Part shown: positions 24,044-32,407 of the stretch, piece by piece
Position numbering within the stretch: position 1 is the stretch's first letter
Layout of the letters: each line of letters begins with the position of its first letter
Source of the DNA: Rhodospirillales bacterium
GTDB taxonomy: Bacteria; Pseudomonadota; Alphaproteobacteria; Rhodospirillales; SHVU01
Direction of reading: 5' to 3'
NCBI GenBank assembly: GCA_009691105.1
Contig: SHVU01000007.1
Location: 1-64,000 of the forward strand
Length of the DNA: 64,000 nt
Made by a program: the position numbers and the translations under genes
The notes under the pieces: model-generated
Told to the model about the DNA's origin: nothing
The model's input: only the letters and a program-made list of their open reading frames with translations
The model's database searches: none

Positions 24044-24075
24044 CTACGGACGGATTTTGGTCTGGAATTCTTCCA
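24040..24075 (+). promoter_or_regulatory. irr promoter with overlapping Irr-box-like palindrome
   Basis: TTGACT (24040-24045), a 17-base spacer and TGGAAT (24063-24068) make a reasonable promoter. The -10 lies inside the perfect 5-3-5 palindrome TGGAATTCTTCCA (24063-24075), which has the GAA-N3-TTC core of alphaproteobacterial iron control elements. A repressor here would block polymerase, suggesting Irr autoregulation. Confidence 0.5.
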
Positions 24076-24131
24076 ATTCGACGCCAAATTAACAAACGTC
24101 GCAAAAGCGACGAAACTCAGGGGAGTTCTCG

Positions 24132-24551
24132 ATGGAGAAAGAGCGGACATTCGGCCGTGCTTTGGAGCGCCTTCGCGGCGCGCGCCTGAGGCCGACCCGG
24201 CAACGCCTCGGCCTTGCCAAGCTTTTGTTCGAAAATGGTCATCGCCACGTCACCGCCGAAATCCTCCATCAGGAGGCCAAAGGCGCGGGGCTCCGCGTGT
24301 CGCTAGCTACGATCTACAACACGCTGCATCAGTTCACGACCTCGGGCCTGTTGCGCGAGATCGTGATGGATCCGATGCGGTTCTATTTCGACACCAATAC
24401 CAGCAATCACCATCATTTCTATTTCGAGGATTCCGGTCTCCTGGAAGACATCATGGGCACCCAGGTCGTGATCTCCGAAATGCCGACCCCGCCCAAAGGC
24501 GCTGCCATCGATCGCGTCGATGTGATCGTGCGCTTGAAAAATAATGCTTGA
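24132..24551 (+). CDS. irr: Iron response regulator Irr (Fur superfamily)
   Basis: A 139-residue Fur-superfamily regulator. It shows the helix LRPTRQRLGLAKLLFENGHRHVTAE segment, LATIYNTLHQFTTSGLL, and the Irr-specific HHHFYFED (His93-95) in place of Fur's HHDH, the site implicated in heme sensing. Irr represses or activates heme, Fe-S and iron-storage genes when iron is short. Binding site AGGGGAG precedes the ATG. Its place after fabA-fabB-fabI matches a common alphaproteobacterial neighbourhood. Confidence 0.93.
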   Translation: MEKERTFGRALERLRGARLRPTRQRLGLAKLLFENGHRHVTAEILHQEAKGAGLRVSLATIYNTLHQFTTSGLLREIVMDPMRFYFDTNTSNHHHFYFEDSGLLEDIMGTQVVISEMPTPPKGAAIDRVDVIVRLKNNA

Positions 24552-24594
24552 TTTTCAACGACTTAACAATTATTTTTTAGTCGCTACAAAGTAG

Positions 24595-24624
24595 TTGACG
24601 GCGAGTACGACACCGGCCCATACT
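24595..24624 (+). promoter_or_regulatory. Putative promoter of the rubrerythrin operon
   Basis: TTGACG (24595-24600) and CATACT (24619-24624) with an 18-base spacer lie in the 164-base gap before the rubrerythrin gene. A short AT-rich stretch with CGACT/AGTCG symmetry lies just upstream (24559-24582), and a 7-bp TTGAAAA/TTTTCAA inverted repeat spans the irr stop. Confidence 0.4.
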
Positions 24625-24715
24625 CGCGGCTGTCCTGACCAGACGTCCCTCAAGCCCAGCGTGCGGGGGCGAGAGAATGACGGGTAAAACAACTTGGATC
24701 TGAGGAGATTTTAAA

Positions 24716-25144
24716 ATGTCTGCAGGGAAAAATTTGAAGGGGACGAAGACCGAAGGCAACCTCAAGGCCGCCTTCGGGGGCGAATCGATGGCCAACCGGC
24801 GCTATCTGTACTTCGCGCAAAAGGCCGACGTCGAAGGCTACAACGACGTCTCGACGGTGTTCCGTTCGACCGCCGAAGGCGAGACCGGCCATGCGCACGG
24901 CCATCTCGAATTCCTCGAGCAGGTCGGCGACCCGGCGACGGGCCTCGCTATCGGCACCACCAGCCAGAATTTGAAGGCCGCGATCGCCGGTGAAACCCAC
25001 GAATACACCGACATGTATCCGGGGATGGCCAAAGCGGCGCGCGACGAAGGCTTCGACGAGATCGCCGACTGGTTTGAGACTCTCGCCAAGGCCGAAAAGT
25101 CCCACGCCGGACGCTTCCAAAAGGCGCTCGACGCTCTGGCCTAA
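24716..25144 (+). CDS. Rubrerythrin-family diiron protein (no rubredoxin domain)
   Basis: A 142-residue four-helix ferritin-like protein. Iron-ligand candidates are Glu23 ([10 protein letters not shown]), Glu56 with His59 ([10 protein letters not shown]), Glu93/Glu96 ([12 protein letters not shown]) and Glu127 with His130 (KAEKSH). Rubrerythrins reduce hydrogen peroxide; the usual C-terminal rubredoxin domain is missing, so electrons must come from another protein, plausibly the Fe-S protein encoded next. Strong GAGGAG binding site. First gene of a three-gene module beside irr. Confidence 0.93.
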   Translation: MSAGKNLKGTKTEGNLKAAFGGESMANRRYLYFAQKADVEGYNDVSTVFRSTAEGETGHAHGHLEFLEQVGDPATGLAIGTTSQNLKAAIAGETHEYTDMYPGMAKAARDEGFDEIADWFETLAKAEKSHAGRFQKALDALA

Positions 25145-25217
25145 TCCTTTGCCCGTCGTCCGGGAGATGCGAGCCGCGTCTCCCGGACGGGGCAATCCTT
25201 TCCGACAGGAGTGAACG

Positions 25218-26555
25218 ATGGCCGAAGGCGGGCTCCGCGCGCCGGAACGTCACCCCGTTGCCTGGAAGGACGCCGACTTCGCCGATCCGGTGAAGCTCGA
25301 CGCCGAGATGCGGCGCGTCTTCGACATCTGTCACGGCTGTCGGCGCTGCTTCAACCTGTGCCAATCCTTTCCGAAGCTGTTCGACCTGGTCGATGAATCG
25401 CCGACCGGCGAACTAGACAGCGTGAAGAGCGAAGACTTCGCGAGCGTCGTCGATCTCTGCACGCTCTGCGACATGTGCTTCATGACGAAGTGCCCCTACG
25501 TGCCGCCGCACGAATTCAATCTCGACTTTCCGCACCTGATGCTGCGCTACCGCGCCGTCCAGGCGCAGGCGGCGAAGCCGGATGGATTCATCCGCCGCCA
25601 GTTGAAGGAAACCGATTTCAACGGCCGTGCGGCGCGCCTTGCCGCGCCGCTGATCAATTGGGCGACGCGGCGCAGCCGCCGCCTCATCCGTCGCTTCCTG
25701 CAATGGTTCGCCGGCATCCACCGCGATGCCGAATTGCCCGAGTTTCATTTCCGGACCTTGGAGATGCGGGCCCTGGAAAAACCGGCTGCCGATCGCACCG
25801 CTCCGGCGCGAGAGCGCAAGGTTGCGCTCTACGCCACCTGCTTCGCGAACTACAACAGCCCGGCGATCGGCGAAGCGGCGTTGGCGGTGTTGGCGCGCAA
25901 CGGTATCGATGCCACCGTCGTCTATCCCGAATGCTGCGGCATGCCGCAGCTCGAAGCCGGCGATTTAGCACGCGTCTCAGCGAAAGCCGAACGCGTTGCG
26001 GCGCGCCTCGCCCCCTGGATCGATCAGGGCTACGACATCGTGACGCTCGTGCCGTCCTGCGCCTTGATGCTGAAGACGGAATGGCCGCTGCTGGTGCCCG
26101 GCAACGAAGCCATACGCCGTCTGTCCAAGGCGACGCGGGACATCTCAGAATATATCGTCGACATCGCCAAAACCGAGGGCCTGGCGCCGGGATTGCGATC
26201 CGTGGATAGCAAAGTCACCTTGCAGCTTGCCTGTCATGCTCGGGCGCAGAACGTCGGCCCGAAAGCCGCCGAAATGCTGCGGCTAATTCCGTCGATGGAT
26301 GTGTCGGTGATCGAACGTTGCTCCGGCCATGGCGGCGCCTGGGGCGTCGAGACCGAGCATTTCCCGGTCGGACTTAAAGTCGGTCGGCCCGTGGCCCGCG
26401 ACGCGGCGGCCCAAGAGGCGGGCTATGTCGTCTCGGAATGCCCGTTGGCCCGCGATCATGTCGTCCAAGGCATGGAGGCTCACGGCGTTTCGGCCGCGAG
26501 CATCGCTCCGGCCAAACACCCCATCGAAATTATTGCCGAGGCTTATCGCTCATGA
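25218..26555 (+). CDS. Heterodisulfide-reductase-like/GlpC-type Fe-S oxidoreductase subunit
   Basis: A 445-residue iron-sulfur protein. Two ferredoxin-like motifs: CHGCRRCFNLC (Cys38, 41, 44, 48) and CTLCDMCFMTKCPY (Cys81, 84, 87, 92; the last gap is four residues, not three). Two Cys-rich CCG-type domains follow, one with ECCGMPQLEAGD, the second degenerate (RCSGHGGAWG). Members of this family relay electrons from a flavoprotein or quinone partner. Here no flavoprotein is adjacent; the gene is followed with ATGA overlap by the DUF3501 gene. Likely redox partner of the rubrerythrin (inference). Confidence 0.85.
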   Translation: MAEGGLRAPERHPVAWKDADFADPVKLDAEMRRVFDICHGCRRCFNLCQSFPKLFDLVDESPTGELDSVKSEDFASVVDLCTLCDMCFMTKCPYVPPHEFNLDFPHLMLRYRAVQAQAAKPDGFIRRQLKETDFNGRAARLAAPLINWATRRSRRLIRRFLQWFAGIHRDAELPEFHFRTLEMRALEKPAADRTAPARERKVALYATCFANYNSPAIGEAALAVLARNGIDATVVYPECCGMPQLEAGDLARVSAKAERVAARLAPWIDQGYDIVTLVPSCALMLKTEWPLLVPGNEAIRRLSKATRDISEYIVDIAKTEGLAPGLRSVDSKVTLQLACHARAQNVGPKAAEMLRLIPSMDVSVIERCSGHGGAWGVETEHFPVGLKVGRPVARDAAAQEAGYVVSECPLARDHVVQGMEAHGVSAASIAPAKHPIEIIAEAYRS

Positions 26556-27145
26556 CCGCCGCCGACCGCCGCATCGACCGTTCCGACGTCATGACGCTCG
26601 CCGACTACGCGCCGATGCGCCAAGAGCGGCGCCGGGCGATGTCCGCGTTGAAGCGCACCCGTCGTGTCTCGGTCGGCCCTGACGTCACGTTCTATTTCGA
26701 GTGCTACGAGACCATGTGGCATCAGGTCCACGAGATGCTGTTCGTCGAGAAGGGCGGAGAGGCCCAAGTCGCCGACGAACTCGCGGCCTATAACCCTCTG
26801 ATCCCGCAAGGCCAGGAACTGGTCGCGACGGTCATGATCGAGATCGAAGATCCAGAACGCCGTCGCCGGACGCTCGCCGAGCTTGGCGGCATCGAAGCCG
26901 GGATGGCGCTGACGGTCGGCGATGCGACCGCGACCGCGGTCAGCGAAAGCGACGTCGAACGCACCACCGAAGAGGGGAAGACCTCGGCGGTTCACTTCGT
27001 CCGCTTCCCGTTGACGCCGGCGATGATCCAGGCGTTCCGCACGCCCGGAACGCGCGCCGTGCTGGCCGTGCGTCACCCACGCTACGACCATGCTTCGGCC
27101 ATTCCCGAAGAGGTCCGGGCGGCGCTGTCTCGCGATTTTGTTTAA
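26552..27145 (+). CDS. DUF3501 family protein
   Basis: A 197-residue cytosolic protein of the uncharacterised DUF3501 family. Recognisable are MTLADYAPMRQERR near the start, VSVGPDVTFYFECYETMWHQVHEML and YNPLIPQGQELVATVMIEI. No cofactor motif can be named. The gene overlaps the Fe-S gene by four bases, so the two proteins are probably made together. Function unknown; it is repeatedly found with rubrerythrin and this Fe-S protein. Confidence 0.85.
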   Translation: MTAADRRIDRSDVMTLADYAPMRQERRRAMSALKRTRRVSVGPDVTFYFECYETMWHQVHEMLFVEKGGEAQVADELAAYNPLIPQGQELVATVMIEIEDPERRRRTLAELGGIEAGMALTVGDATATAVSESDVERTTEEGKTSAVHFVRFPLTPAMIQAFRTPGTRAVLAVRHPRYDHASAIPEEVRAALSRDFV

Positions 27146-27166
27146 GCGTCGAGAGAGTCGGTCGTC

Positions 27167-27682
27167 TTAGCGCACGACTTCGGTCGGATAGACGCCCCAG
27201 AACTCGACTTTGCGCAACCAACCCTTGAAGCCTTCGACCTCGACCTGACACCAGCTCGATCCGTCGGGGCAGTTGATCAGTTTACCGACGACGCCGGGCT
27301 CGACCCGCGCCAAAGAATCGGCGTCGGCGTCGGCGGACTGACGCAGCGTCCGCACCGAGCCGTTGATGATGATGGTGCGCGACCCATCCAGCATGTTCTG
27401 GTGGAGCCAGCCTTGAGTGCCCTGCCAGTCGCGAATTTTCCGCCAAGTCCGATGTTCGGCGACAATCTCGAGCGGCAAATGTTTGCGCTGATAGACCCAC
27501 TCGACCGGATACTGCAGCCCGGGCCCAGTCCGCAAATTCGCCTGGCCGGCGTGCAGGCTGACGAAGCGGGGGAGCGGCAGGCCCGTGCCCTCGGCGGCGG
27601 TGCTCGGTTGCCCGGCGAGCGCCATCAGGGCTACGGCGAGGCCGATCTTCACGACCGGCATATGAATAAAGCGTCGAATCAA
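27167..27682 (-). CDS. Secreted SH3-like domain protein
   Basis: A 171-residue protein with a signal peptide (hydrophobic span about residues 10-30, likely cleavage near STAAEG). Two bacterial SH3-like units follow: ANLRTGPGLQYPVEWVYQR to QGWLHQNML, and VGKLINCPDGSSWCQVEVEGFKGWLRK. Such modules bind peptidoglycan or proteins in the periplasm. It ends next to the rubrerythrin module's end but on the opposite strand. Exact role unknown. Confidence 0.82.
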   Translation of the reverse strand: MIRRFIHMPVVKIGLAVALMALAGQPSTAAEGTGLPLPRFVSLHAGQANLRTGPGLQYPVEWVYQRKHLPLEIVAEHRTWRKIRDWQGTQGWLHQNMLDGSRTIIINGSVRTLRQSADADADSLARVEPGVVGKLINCPDGSSWCQVEVEGFKGWLRKVEFWGVYPTEVVR

Positions 27683-27733
27683 GGTGTGGGCTGATTACAA
27701 GGCCACGAGTCGGCGGTCAAGCCGCCCGTTCCC

Positions 27734-28207
27734 CTAGACGAACACCACGGCGCCGGTGCGCGAGGCGTCGTTCAGGAACGTAACGATTCCGCCGGCCGTA
27801 ATGGGGACATCGGGACGGAGCGCGGCGCCCTCCAGACCCAAGGCGCGCAGTCCCATTTCGCAGACCATGAAGGTGACCTCAAGCTCGACGCAGGCGGCGA
27901 GCAGCTCCTCGAAATGGGCCACGCCTTGGCGCTGTAACGCATCGTCGGCCCGGCCGGCGGTTCCGGCTTTGGCGGGCATGCGTCGCCACGACGCCACGCC
28001 GTCGGAGCCCGGCGCCAACAAGGCGACCGCGCCCTCCATGGTGAAGAACAGGGTTGCCGACCGACCGATGGCGGCGGCTGCCGAGGCGATGGCCAAGGCG
28101 TAATGCACTTTCTCGAAGTCGCCGGAAAAGACGACAACCGACAATTTGTCGGGGCTCGTGTTCTCGGCCTTTGAGCGGGCCGGCGCGGTATTCGCTTTAC
28201 GTGGCAT
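27734..28207 (-). CDS. DsrE-like protein
   Basis: A 157-residue protein of the DsrE/DsrF-like fold. After a charged N-terminal tail it shows LSVVVFSGDFEKVHYALAIA, LFFTMEGAVALL, then VTFMVCEMGLRALGL with a Cys at the position of the sulfur-carrying Cys of TusD/DsrE, and ITAGGIVTFL. Overlaps the MoeB-like gene by 11 bases on the same strand, suggesting a joint role in sulfur transfer (inference). Confidence 0.75.
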   Translation of the reverse strand: MPRKANTAPARSKAENTSPDKLSVVVFSGDFEKVHYALAIASAAAAIGRSATLFFTMEGAVALLAPGSDGVASWRRMPAKAGTAGRADDALQRQGVAHFEELLAACVELEVTFMVCEMGLRALGLEGAALRPDVPITAGGIVTFLNDASRTGAVVFV

Positions 28208-29000
28208 GGGCGGTCACGGTGGTGATCGTCGGCGTCTCGCCGCAGAGCGGGCAGGCTGGATCGGGCTTGAGGCGCAGCTTGCGGAACATAGCGCTGAGTC
28301 CGTCGTAGACGATCAGCGAACCCGACAAGCTCTGGCCGATCACGAGAATTTCTTTGATGACTTCGGTGGCTTGCAGCGAACCGGTCATGCCGCAGAGCGC
28401 GCCCAAGACCCCGGCCTCGGCGCAGGACGGCACGGGCCCTGGCGGCGGGCCGGGCAGGAAGCAGCGATAGCAGGGTCCGTGCGTTCCATCGGCGTGGCGC
28501 TCGTGCGCCTTGAACGTCGAGATCTGCGCGTCGAAGCGCAGGATGGCGGCTGCGACCAGCGTCTTCTTCGCGAAGTAGCAGGCGTCGTTCAGGATGAAGC
28601 GCGTCGAGAAGTTGTCGCTGCCGTCGGCGACGATGTCGTACGCGCTCACCAAACGCATCGCGTTCGTTGCGTTGATCCGTTCCTTATGCGCGATGACCCG
28701 CACTTCGGGATTGATCGCTTTCAACGCCGTCTGGGCGCTGTCGACCTTGGGCTGGCCGATGCGGCTGACGTCGTGGACGATCTGGCGTTGCAAGTTGCTC
28801 AAGTCGACCACGTCGTCGTCGGCGATGCCGAGCGTGCCGACGCCGGCCGCGGCGAGATAGAGCAGAAGCGGCGAGCCGAGCCCGCCGGCACCGACCACCA
28901 GAACCTTCGCGCTCAAGAGCTTGGCTTGGCCTTCGCCGCCGACTTCCTGGAGCAGGATGTGGCGGGCGTAGCGCTTGATCTGCTCGTCGTCGAAATCCAT
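28197..29000 (-). CDS. moeB: MoeB/ThiF-type E1-like adenylyltransferase
   Basis: A 267-residue ubiquitin-E1-like enzyme that adenylates the C-terminal Gly of a sulfur carrier such as MoaD or ThiS. Nucleotide loop GAGGLGSPLLLYLAAAGVG, DDDVVDLSNLQRQ, zinc Cys pairs CYRC and CPLC, and PSCAEAGVLGALCG are seen. No rhodanese domain, so it is the short MoeB/ThiF type; which carrier it serves is not shown. Part of the minus-strand ubiE-coaBC-dut-moeB-dsrE group. Confidence 0.92.
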   Translation of the reverse strand: MDFDDEQIKRYARHILLQEVGGEGQAKLLSAKVLVVGAGGLGSPLLLYLAAAGVGTLGIADDDVVDLSNLQRQIVHDVSRIGQPKVDSAQTALKAINPEVRVIAHKERINATNAMRLVSAYDIVADGSDNFSTRFILNDACYFAKKTLVAAAILRFDAQISTFKAHERHADGTHGPCYRCFLPGPPPGPVPSCAEAGVLGALCGMTGSLQATEVIKEILVIGQSLSGSLIVYDGLSAMFRKLRLKPDPACPLCGETPTITTVTAHAT

Positions 29001-29009
29001 GGCCGGCCC

Positions 29010-29459
29010 TCAGGTTCCAGTCGAGCCGAAGCCGCCGGCGCCGCGCTCGCTCGCGCCCAGCGCCTCGACCTCGTTCCAAGCGATGCGTTGCACCGGCGCG
29101 ACGACGAGCTGCGCGATGCGCATGCCGCGTTCGACGGTGAAGGCGGTCTCGCCGAGGTTGATGAGAAGGACTTTCACTTCGCCGCGATAATCGGCGTCGA
29201 TGGTGCCGGGCGCGTTCAAGATGGTGACGCCGCGATTGGCGGCAAGGCCGGAGCGCGGCCGCACCTGTGCCTCGAACCCGGCCGGCAAGGCGATGGCGAT
29301 TCCGGACGGAACCAAGGCGCGCTCTCCGGCACGAAGGACCTGGGGCTTTTCGATCGCGGCGAGCAGATCGAGTCCGGCGCTGGCTTCGGTCGCATAGGCC
29401 GGCAGCGGCAAGTCGCGGCCATGGGGCAGGCGGCGAACCGGGACGCGGCACTCGCTCAT
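29010..29459 (-). CDS. dut: dUTP diphosphatase
   Basis: A 149-residue trimeric dUTPase that removes dUTP and yields dUMP. Motifs in order: [40 protein letters not shown] and the C-terminal GAGGFGSTG arm that closes over the active site. The start overlaps the coaBC stop by four bases. Confidence 0.97.
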   Translation of the reverse strand: MSECRVPVRRLPHGRDLPLPAYATEASAGLDLLAAIEKPQVLRAGERALVPSGIAIALPAGFEAQVRPRSGLAANRGVTILNAPGTIDADYRGEVKVLLINLGETAFTVERGMRIAQLVVAPVQRIAWNEVEALGASERGAGGFGSTGT

Positions 29460-30679
29460 GGGCGCGCCTTTCGCGCCGGCTTAGCGAAGCTGCGCGCGAT
29501 GGCTTCGGCCAATTTGTCGGCGACGGCGTCCTTGGTCATCTCGGGCCAGTCTTCGGTCTTGGTGCCGGCGATCAAGTGGACGCGATTTTTTTCGCCGCCG
29601 AACACCCCGCTGCCTTCGGCAACGCCGTTGGCGACGATCCAATCGCAGCCTTTGGCGAGGCGCTTCTTCTTGGCGTTGGCGACAACGTTTTCGGTCTCGG
29701 CGGCAAAGCCGACGACCAGCGTCGGACGACGCCGGCCGAGTTTCGCAAGCTCGGTCAGGATGTCGGGATTGGCGGCCAGCGTCAGCGCCGGCAGGCCGCC
29801 GTCTTTCTTGAGCTTGCGTGAAGCCGGGATCGCGACGCGCCAGTCGGCGACGGCGGCGGCCAGCACCGCGACATCGGCGGGCAGGGCGGCGAGACAGGCT
29901 TTGCGCATCTCGAGCGCCGTTTCGACACGGACCACGGTGACGCCGGCGGGATCGGGCAACGATGTCGGTCCCGACACCAATGTCGTTCGTGCGCCGAGCC
30001 GGGCCAGGGCGCGGGCGATGGCGTGGCCCTGCTTGCCCGACGAACGGTTGGCGATGTAGCGCACCGGATCGATGGCTTCGTGGGTCGGGCCGCTGGTCAC
30101 AAGCGCGCGGCGGCCTTTCAAAGGTTGATTGCCGCCACTCAGCATCGCCTCAATGGCGGCAACGATGGCCAGCGGTTCGGCAAGCCGTCCCCGGCCCGGC
30201 TCGTTGGGCTCGGCCATTTCGCCTTTCTCGGGCCCGACGCGACGCAAGCCCCTGGCTTCGAGAGTTGCGACATTGGCTTGGGTTGCGGCATGCGACCACA
30301 TCGCCGGATTCATTGCCGGCGCGATCAGGATCGGAGCGCGGGTTGCGAGCAACACGGCGGTCGCTAGATCGTCGGCGAGCCCTATCGCCATCTTGGCGAG
30401 AAGATCGGCCGTGGCCGGTGCGACGACGACAAGATCGGTGTCGCGGGCGAGTTGGATATGGCCGATGGCGTTTTCTTCAGTGACCGAGAACAGCTCACGA
30501 TGCACCGGCTCGCCGCTGATCGCGCCGAGTGCGAGCGGGGTGACGAACTCGGCGCCGCCTTTGGTTAGAATCGTGCGGACGGTGATGCCGCGGTCCTTCA
30601 GCCGGCGCACCAGCTCCAGGCACTTGTAGGCGGCGATACCGCCAGCCACCACCAGAATCACCCGTTTTCCTTGGGGCAT
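29456..30679 (-). CDS. coaBC: Bifunctional phosphopantothenoylcysteine decarboxylase/synthetase CoaBC
   Basis: A 407-residue coenzyme A biosynthesis enzyme. N-terminal FMN-dependent decarboxylase CoaC (about 1-185): GGIAAYK, active His in [20 protein letters not shown] region, PAMNPAMW. C-terminal CTP-dependent synthetase CoaB (about 190-400): [26 protein letters not shown] and AAVADWRV. Coupled to dut by ATGA overlap. In many relatives ubiB lies between ubiE and coaBC; here only 49 bases separate them. Confidence 0.97.
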   Translation of the reverse strand: MPQGKRVILVVAGGIAAYKCLELVRRLKDRGITVRTILTKGGAEFVTPLALGAISGEPVHRELFSVTEENAIGHIQLARDTDLVVVAPATADLLAKMAIGLADDLATAVLLATRAPILIAPAMNPAMWSHAATQANVATLEARGLRRVGPEKGEMAEPNEPGRGRLAEPLAIVAAIEAMLSGGNQPLKGRRALVTSGPTHEAIDPVRYIANRSSGKQGHAIARALARLGARTTLVSGPTSLPDPAGVTVVRVETALEMRKACLAALPADVAVLAAAVADWRVAIPASRKLKKDGGLPALTLAANPDILTELAKLGRRRPTLVVGFAAETENVVANAKKKRLAKGCDWIVANGVAEGSGVFGGEKNRVHLIAGTKTEDWPEMTKDAVADKLAEAIARSFAKPARKARP

Positions 30680-30728
30680 GGACCTACTCTACACGGGAAA
30701 TTGGGGCCGAAGCATCGGTGGCGAGGGC

Positions 30729-31508
30729 CTAGAGGCGCCACGCCCCGTGAATGGCGGCAACGCCGCCGGAGAGGTTGCGGACGCTGACCCGGCTCAGCCC
30801 CGCGTCCTCGATCATGCCGGCGAAGGCGTCGGGGGCGGGGAAGCGGCGAATGCTTTCGGCCAAGTACTGATAGGCGCCGCGATCGCCGGCGACGAGCTCG
30901 CCCAGCGCCGGCAGGACGCGGAACGAATAGGCCTCGTAGAGGGGCCGGAAGAGCGGGTAGGCGGTCGGCGCGAACTCCAGGCACAGGAACCGTCCGCCGG
31001 GCTTCAAGACGCGCCGGGCTTCGGCCAGGGCTCGTCCGACCCGCGTCATGTTGCGTACCGAGAACGCCGCGACCCAGGTATCGACGCTGTTGGTCGCGAG
31101 CGGCAGGTCTTCGGCATTGCCGACCAGCCAGGTTATGCCGTTGAGGACGCCGCGATCCATGGCCCGGTCGCGGCCGACCTCGACCATGGCCCGGCTCGGA
31201 TCCAGGACCATGGCATCGGTTCCGCCCTTGCGGACGAACCCGATCGAGATGTCGCCGGTGCCGCCCCCGGCATCGAGGAGACGAATTCCCGGGCGGGGTT
31301 TCAGTTGAGCGATCAGCGCCGCTTTCCATAGACGATGCAGGCCGCCGCTCATCAGATCGTTCATGAGGTCGTAGCGCGGCGCGACTTTCGCGAAGACGGC
31401 GCCGACCAGCGACGGCTTCTCGGCCGCGCCAACCCGGCGGTAGCCGAAGTCGACGCGTTCGGTTCGGGACGGGCGGCGGGCAGCGGTCGCGGCCATTGCC
31501 GACACCAT
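30729..31508 (-). CDS. ubiE: Ubiquinone/menaquinone C-methyltransferase UbiE
   Basis: A 259-residue SAM-dependent methyltransferase of ubiquinone synthesis. FAKVAPRYDLMNDLMSGGLHRLWK, the SAM loop LDAGGGTGDISIGF, FSVRNMTR and GGVAAIHGAW are the family signatures. GGAGG lies about eight bases before the ATG at 31508. It is divergent from mutM, 60 bases apart, an arrangement conserved in alphaproteobacteria. Confidence 0.96.
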   Translation of the reverse strand: MVSAMAATAARRPSRTERVDFGYRRVGAAEKPSLVGAVFAKVAPRYDLMNDLMSGGLHRLWKAALIAQLKPRPGIRLLDAGGGTGDISIGFVRKGGTDAMVLDPSRAMVEVGRDRAMDRGVLNGITWLVGNAEDLPLATNSVDTWVAAFSVRNMTRVGRALAEARRVLKPGGRFLCLEFAPTAYPLFRPLYEAYSFRVLPALGELVAGDRGAYQYLAESIRRFPAPDAFAGMIEDAGLSRVSVRNLSGGVAAIHGAWRL

Positions 31509-31568
31509 AGCCCCGCCTCCGGCGCCGCGCTACGCTTGGCCGCATCGTTCATTACGGCGGTCCGAGTC

Positions 31569-32393
31569 GTGCCCGAGCTTCCCGAGGTTGAAACCGTGCG
31601 TCGCGGTCTCGCGCCCTTCATGGAAGGCCGCGTCATCCGCCGCGCCGTCGCCTATCGCCCCGACCTGCGGAAGCCCTTGCCGCACGATTTGGCGGCGCGG
31701 CTATCCGGCCGCCGGGTGCTGCGCCTCGATCGCCGGTCGAAATATCTGCTCGTCTGTCTTGACGACGACGCGGTTCTGATCGTGCATCTCGGCATGTCGG
31801 GCTCCCTGCAGGCAATCCGCGACGCCGGCCCGGCCGGCCGTCACGATCACGTCGATCTGGTGTTCGACGACGTCACCGTTCGCTTTCGCGACCCGCGTCG
31901 TTTCGGGCTGATCGATCTCACCCGGCTCGACGCTCTCGACAGCCATCCGTTGTTCGCGAAGCTCGGGCCTGAACCTCTCGGGTCGGACTTCGACGGCGCC
32001 GCCTTGATGGAGCGTCTCGCGGGGCGCACCGGTCCGGTCAAATCGGCCCTCATGAACCAAGGCGTGGTCGCGGGGCTCGGCAATATCTATGTCAGCGAAA
32101 GTCTGTTTCTGGCCGGGATTTCGCCGCGGCGCAGTGCTCGTACGGTCCGCGGCCCGCGGGCCGAGGCCCTGGCTAAGGCGATCCGCGACGTTCTCGCCCG
32201 CGCGATCGAGGCCGGTGGCTCGTCGCTCCGCGACCATCGCCAGCCGTCGGGCGACATCGGTCTGTTCCAGCACAACTTTCAGGTCTACGACCGCGAGGGC
32301 CGGCGCTGTCCGCGCCGGGCCTGTCCGGGCACCATCCGCCGGATCGTCCAGGCGGGCCGGGCCACATTCTACTGTCGGCACTGCCAGCGCTAG
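31569..32393 (+). CDS. mutM: Formamidopyrimidine-DNA glycosylase (Fpg/MutM)
   Basis: A 274-residue DNA repair enzyme removing 8-oxoguanine. It begins (GTG) PELPEVETVRRGL, so the processed N-terminal Pro nucleophile and Glu are in place; GLGNIYVSESLFLAGI is the helix-two-turn-helix. The C-terminal zinc finger is C-x4-C...YCRHC, the form with four residues between the first Cys pair that many alphaproteobacterial Fpg share. GTG 31569 is fixed by the need for Pro at position 2. Confidence 0.97.
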   Translation: MPELPEVETVRRGLAPFMEGRVIRRAVAYRPDLRKPLPHDLAARLSGRRVLRLDRRSKYLLVCLDDDAVLIVHLGMSGSLQAIRDAGPAGRHDHVDLVFDDVTVRFRDPRRFGLIDLTRLDALDSHPLFAKLGPEPLGSDFDGAALMERLAGRTGPVKSALMNQGVVAGLGNIYVSESLFLAGISPRRSARTVRGPRAEALAKAIRDVLARAIEAGGSSLRDHRQPSGDIGLFQHNFQVYDREGRRCPRRACPGTIRRIVQAGRATFYCRHCQR

Positions 32394-32407
32394 GCTATAG
32401 CCGGGTC

